DNA of 64,000 nt from J054 sp965221985 (GTDB lineage Bacteria > Pseudomonadota > Gammaproteobacteria > Steroidobacterales > GCA-2729495). Made by a program: the position numbers and the translations under genes. Every line of letters begins with the position of its first letter. The stretch's first letter is position 1. The notes beneath the pieces are model-generated. The model was not told where the DNA came from. It saw nothing but the letters and a program-made list of their open reading frames with translations, and did not search any database. Location: positions 1,674,001-1,738,000 of the forward strand of contig OZ244928.1 in assembly GCA_965221985.1 (NCBI GenBank), read 5' to 3'. Shown here piece after piece: positions 60,993 through 64,000 of the stretch.

Positions 60993-61054
60993 ACCTAACA
61001 AGTCAAGGCAAAAGGACGCCAGCTTCGCTGGCGCCTCTGCTTGAGGCGTTAGAT
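60993..61054 (+). repeat. attC 29
   Basis: Left end ACCTAAC (perfect), right core GTTAGAT (perfect), 62 bases, with the compact stem CGCCAGCTTCGCTGGCG. Confidence 0.9.
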
Positions 61055-61063
61055 GTCAGCCCC

Positions 61064-61429
61064 ATGGTCAATCGCCTCAGATACGTCTTGGCGCCGTTGG
61101 CCGGTACCGCCGCGGGCGTGGCGACGTGGCTTGTAGTTGCGCCTTGGATGGTAAGTCCCCTCAACCTCGGGTTATGGAGCGGGGTTGTTTCAGGATCAAT
61201 AGCAGGCTTCATCGGGGGCACAGCGGTTGCCCTATTCACTCCGCACAACGGCTTAAGAATAGCTACCTTCACCGGGGCGTTTGTTTCATCCATTTTGGTT
61301 ACTTGGTGGTTATTTTTCGGAGCCGACCGACTTGGTCGACCTTTGCTATTGTGGTATTGGCCGATTTGGATTGTTCCTGCGTTTGCACTCGGAGGTTGGG
61401 TAATTGGAGTCCTTCGCGATGACACCTAA
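61064..61429 (+). CDS. Cassette 30: polytopic membrane protein
   Basis: A 121-residue ORF from ATG 61064. Four hydrophobic segments (about 7-28, 32-60, 66-86, 94-115), Gly-rich, resembling small four-helix membrane proteins. No charged catalytic motif is visible. The stop TAA is in the attC end. Function unknown. Confidence 0.73.
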   Translation: MVNRLRYVLAPLAGTAAGVATWLVVAPWMVSPLNLGLWSGVVSGSIAGFIGGTAVALFTPHNGLRIATFTGAFVSSILVTWWLFFGADRLGRPLLLWYWPIWIVPAFALGGWVIGVLRDDT

Positions 61430-61501
61430 CAAGCGCAAGCAATTTGCGCCCTGCGGGCGCGGGACTGGCCTACCGGCCAGCCCCTGTTGCGGGCGTTAGG
61501 C
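61424..61501 (+). repeat. attC 30
   Basis: Left end ACCTAAC, right core GTTAGGC, both perfect; 78 bases, stem GCGCCCTGCGGGCGC as in attC 3. Confidence 0.9.
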
Positions 61502-61519
61502 AGCCTAAATTAGTGACCC

Positions 61520-63445
61520 ATGGGACAACTCTGGAAACAACTTCTTACCCGCGAGACTATTACCCGTGGCTGGCATCTAGCGAGGTCCGACACACGGCAA
61601 GATTTTTCCGAAGACATCTATTCCACCGACGCCTACGGACAAGACCTGAAGAACCAAGTTCAAGAAGCGCTAAATCGTTTAAGGACCAACACATACCAAG
61701 CAAGGCCCCTTTTTCGGATTGAAGTTCCGAAGGGGCCGTTGGCATTTCGGCCCGGTACTGTAATACCAATCCACGACAGGGTAGTGCTCTCTGCCATCGT
61801 GTTGTTGCTTGCCCCAAAGATAGAAGAACAGCTGCCTGAATCGGTTTACAGTTGGCGCCTAAAGGATCCAATTCCAAAAAAGGGGCCGATCTTTAGGGAA
61901 ACAGACATCACCGATTTGCCCTTTTTGAAGAAAAAGACCATTCAGCTAGAGGTCGACCCCTTTGAAGGCTGGTACAGGCTATGGCCGAAATTTGACGAGG
62001 CATCTCGTCGACTCTTTCAGGCCGAAGGCTACAGATACCTAGCTACGTCAGATATTGCTGCGTATTTTGAGAATATCCAACTACCGATACTAAGGGATCA
62101 GCTACTACAGCATTTCCCGAAGGAGCCGGAGTTAGTTAATCTTCTTTGTCATTTTCTGGAAGCGTGGGCTGAACGCACAACGGATGGCAGAGCCCATTTT
62201 AGGGGTATTCCCCAAGGCAATTTTGTGTCTAATTTTCTTGGGAACCTTTTCTTGTTGCCGTTAGACGCTTACTTCCTTGAATCAACCAAGAGTTCCGACG
62301 TGAAATACTTTCGTTATATGGATGACGTAAGGATTTTCACGAAGACTCGAGAGGAAGCCCGAGTAGCGCTATTGGAAATGGCAAGGAGGCTGAGAGAGCT
62401 ACACCTAAATGTTCAAACTGCAAAAACCAGAATCTACGATGAATCGCGAGGCGAGGTATCTCGCTTTCTTATCGATGAGCGCGTGGACCGCCTATCTGAC
62501 CTGATTAAAAACATACAAGATGATTACAAGGGCGAAGAACCAGCTAGGAAAGAAAAGGCCGCGATCGTCAAGAAACTGAACAATATTGCGCGCGCAGAAT
62601 CACCAAGCGGCCAGAAAATCCTAGGCGCCAGAGGGGTTCTCGAAGGCTTAACTTTGAGGTGCTTCAATCGCTGGATTACCGCACATATGTTGATATACAG
62701 CGATGGATACGTAGAGAGGCTTCTATCGGAAATAGCCAAAAGCGCCGATCAGAAGCTCACAAGAAAGCTTGTGGCAACGGCAAAGCGATTTCCCAGAAAA
62801 CGAAGCGTTGAATCAAGCGTCCTTCGCATGATCAATCGCGGGGAAATCATCTTTCCGTATCAAGAAGCAGAGTGCCTCCGCGCCATTCGGTATCTAAGCG
62901 TGATATCGGAAGAAATGTCGAATCACGCTTGGTCAAGACTGCGAGACCAAAGTAAGGAGCGCTATCTGCGGATGCAAGCCGCTTATTTGCTGGCTCGGAC
63001 ATCCCTTACGCAGCAGAGGCTCCGCTCTCTTCAACAACTGTTTGCAAAGGAGGCAGATCCATTTGTCCAGGTAGCAATATCACTTCTGCTTGTGCAACAA
63101 CGAGAAAATCCTCAGGAAGTTATTCGCAAGTTAGTGTTCCATCCTAACGAGAAGGTTCGCGATATCGGAAAGCTTTTACGAACAATTAAGAATGACCCGC
63201 ATTTCTGTAGAAAGACGCTGAAACATATCTTTAGAAGCGAGGTGACTTGGTTCACATGTGACTACATGCCGCTAATCCATGCGATGGCAAATAGCACAAA
63301 GGCCGAGATCCGACAGCTTCTTTTAGATGCGATCAGAGAGCCTCGAAACAATCACCCTATTGGGGGAATTAGAGATATTTTGTCCGCCGTCTTCACAAGA
63401 ACTAGGAAATCTTTATCTGGAGCTGCTGGTGGCGCGGCCGCCTAA
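61520..63445 (+). CDS. Cassette 31: reverse transcriptase with helical-repeat C-terminus (defence-RT-like)
   Basis: A 641-residue RNA-directed DNA polymerase, the largest cargo in the array. RT motifs are complete: RVVLSAIVLLLAPKIEE and VYSWR (about 87-113), the motif A aspartate in TSDIAAYFENI (D178), GIPQG at 229-233, and YMDD at 266-269. Residues about 470-600 form helical repeats (YLRMQAAYLLARTSL, PFVQVAISLLLVQQ) like the alpha-Rep/HEAT regions of Abi and UG/DRT phage-defence RTs. There is no maturase domain, intron RNA or retron-like sequence beside it. The exact class cannot be assigned by eye. The stop TAA is in the attC end. Confidence 0.9.
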   Translation: MGQLWKQLLTRETITRGWHLARSDTRQDFSEDIYSTDAYGQDLKNQVQEALNRLRTNTYQARPLFRIEVPKGPLAFRPGTVIPIHDRVVLSAIVLLLAPKIEEQLPESVYSWRLKDPIPKKGPIFRETDITDLPFLKKKTIQLEVDPFEGWYRLWPKFDEASRRLFQAEGYRYLATSDIAAYFENIQLPILRDQLLQHFPKEPELVNLLCHFLEAWAERTTDGRAHFRGIPQGNFVSNFLGNLFLLPLDAYFLESTKSSDVKYFRYMDDVRIFTKTREEARVALLEMARRLRELHLNVQTAKTRIYDESRGEVSRFLIDERVDRLSDLIKNIQDDYKGEEPARKEKAAIVKKLNNIARAESPSGQKILGARGVLEGLTLRCFNRWITAHMLIYSDGYVERLLSEIAKSADQKLTRKLVATAKRFPRKRSVESSVLRMINRGEIIFPYQEAECLRAIRYLSVISEEMSNHAWSRLRDQSKERYLRMQAAYLLARTSLTQQRLRSLQQLFAKEADPFVQVAISLLLVQQRENPQEVIRKLVFHPNEKVRDIGKLLRTIKNDPHFCRKTLKHIFRSEVTWFTCDYMPLIHAMANSTKAEIRQLLLDAIREPRNNHPIGGIRDILSAVFTRTRKSLSGAAGGAAA

Positions 63446-63520
63446 CCAGCGCATGAAGTTCGCAATTGCAATGCAATTGCCGGACCGGCCACCGGCCGGC
63501 CGCTTATGCGAGCGTTATGA
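63440..63520 (+). repeat. attC 31
   Basis: Left end GCCTAAC, right core GTTATGA, 81 bases, with stem CGCAATTGCAATGCAATTGCCG. Confidence 0.88.
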
Positions 63521-63523
63521 GGC

Positions 63524-63922
63524 ATGAACATTTTTCGGGCAATCCTTGGATTGTCGGCCGGCATTTTGGGTGCTGCTCTAATTCCAGTTTACAGCGCTCC
63601 GTTCAGTGGGTGCGAAGCTACCGGGTTCCTGGCAGATGAGGCAGGCTGTAGCAGTTGGCCCGAATTCATGCGTGGGTTTGTCTTCGTGATTTGTTGTACG
63701 TTAGCGCCGGTTGAGTATCGGCTGCCGCTTATCGCTCTACTAGTGTTATTTTTGCTCGCTTTTCTAGGCGGTGTTGAATCAATAATGACTGGCGAGTATT
63801 TCCGATTTTCCACAACGGAGCCATTTTCTTTATTCGCTTATTGGGCGCTTATTGGCGGTTTTCTTGCCTACGTTGTATACCGCCTGATTCATTTCGGGAG
63901 CGTTAAATATGCTGCCTCATAA
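63524..63922 (+). CDS. Cassette 32: polytopic membrane protein
   Basis: A 132-residue ORF from ATG 63524, nine bases after the boundary. Hydrophobic segments at about 5-24, 48-62, 66-86 and 100-124; the first loop has two cysteines (SGCEA, AGCSS) that may pair outside the membrane. No family recognised. The stop is in the attC end. Confidence 0.73.
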   Translation: MNIFRAILGLSAGILGAALIPVYSAPFSGCEATGFLADEAGCSSWPEFMRGFVFVICCTLAPVEYRLPLIALLVLFLLAFLGGVESIMTGEYFRFSTTEPFSLFAYWALIGGFLAYVVYRLIHFGSVKYAAS

Positions 63923-63976
63923 CCAGCACAATCAGCGGGACGCAGCTTCGCTGCGCCCTTGTTGTGGGCGTTATAT
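63917..63976 (+). repeat. attC 32
   Basis: Left end TCATAAC, right core GTTATAT, 60 bases, compact stem GGGACGCAGCTTCGCTGCGCCC. Confidence 0.87.
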
Positions 63977-64000
63977 GCCGTCACGTATTTAGCAAATTGC
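63971..64000 (+). other. Cassette 33: start of another ORF-less family OL cassette
   Basis: The last 30 bases, TTATATGCCGTCACGTATTT then AGCAAATTGC, match the opening of cassette 27 and of the OL family. The cassette is cut by the window edge. Confidence 0.65.

Larger units (their letters stand above)
43961..64000. mobile_element. Chromosomal integron: intI, attI and at least 32 gene cassettes
   Basis: An integron integrase gene on the minus strand diverges from a cassette array on the + strand that continues past the window end. Boundaries between cassettes are set by G^TTRRRY-like cores; I placed 30 attC sites and two atypical 14-base junctions. All predicted cassette genes point away from intI. 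Most cassettes are 340-760 bases; one reaches 2019 bases. The array begins after attI at 45249. Size, attC homogeneity and location in a housekeeping region indicate a sedentary chromosomal integron rather than a mobile class 1-type element. Confidence 0.95.

Noticed and set aside
61520..63445. RT as a group II intron maturase or retron RT
   Set aside because: No maturase or HNH domain, no intron RNA domain V-like hairpin after it, and no msr-msd-sized non-coding region before it in the cassette.

Overview
The window is a single chromosomal segment of a gammaproteobacterium that I cannot name to species. The evidence is a canonical dcw (division and cell wall) cluster, zapD-coaE, a type IV pilus locus followed by pilR-pilS-sucC-sucD, and the gene order bamD / rluD-pgeF-clpB. 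The adjacency of pilSR and sucCD, and of an M23 peptidase to secA, recalls Xanthomonadales-like or related deep-branching lineages. That placement is inference from memory of gene order, not a tree.

Region 1 (1-15521) is the distal dcw cluster, all on the + strand and mostly joined by 4-base ATGA overlaps: ftsI (3' end), murE, murF, mraY, murD, ftsW, murG, murC, murB, ddl, ftsQ, ftsA, ftsZ, lpxC. Region 2 (15650-20546) carries a DciA/DUF721 gene, an M23 peptidase, secA and mutT. Region 3 (20521-30582, minus strand) holds zapD, coaE, a brnTA toxin-antitoxin pair whose toxin gene is frameshifted, pilD-pilC-pilB, pilA with a textbook sigma-54 promoter, and pilR-pilS. Region 4 (30761-43867) holds sucCD, nadE, bamD, rluD, pgeF, clpB (with a sigma-32 type promoter), an fmdB-like gene, a DUF502 membrane protein gene and aspS.

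Region 5 (43961-64000) is a chromosomal integron that runs off the end of the window. An integron integrase on the minus strand diverges from a putative Pc promoter and an attI core. About 32 complete cassettes and the start of a 33rd follow, all on the + strand. Thirty attC sites can be placed; 12 belong to one near-identical 114-base family. Two cassette ends carry, instead of an attC, a 14-base sequence identical to the end of attI. Cassette cargo includes four toxin-antitoxin modules (two higBA, one hicAB, one brnTA) with their own promoters, a PIN-like protein, a pyridoxamine-phosphate-oxidase-like protein, an NTF2-like protein, many small membrane, secreted or lipoprotein ORFs of unknown function, and a 641-residue reverse transcriptase with a helical-repeat C-terminus that resembles phage-defence RTs.

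The most unusual element is a recurrent cassette without a convincing ORF. Three copies look identical (366 bases), two are close variants (365 bases), one is divergent (339 bases) and one is cut by the window edge. They lie at the first array position and again 13 kb and more downstream. In many cassettes the recombination sites also supply translation signals: the stop codon TAA is part of the left attC end, and several ATG starts lie on the recombination point.
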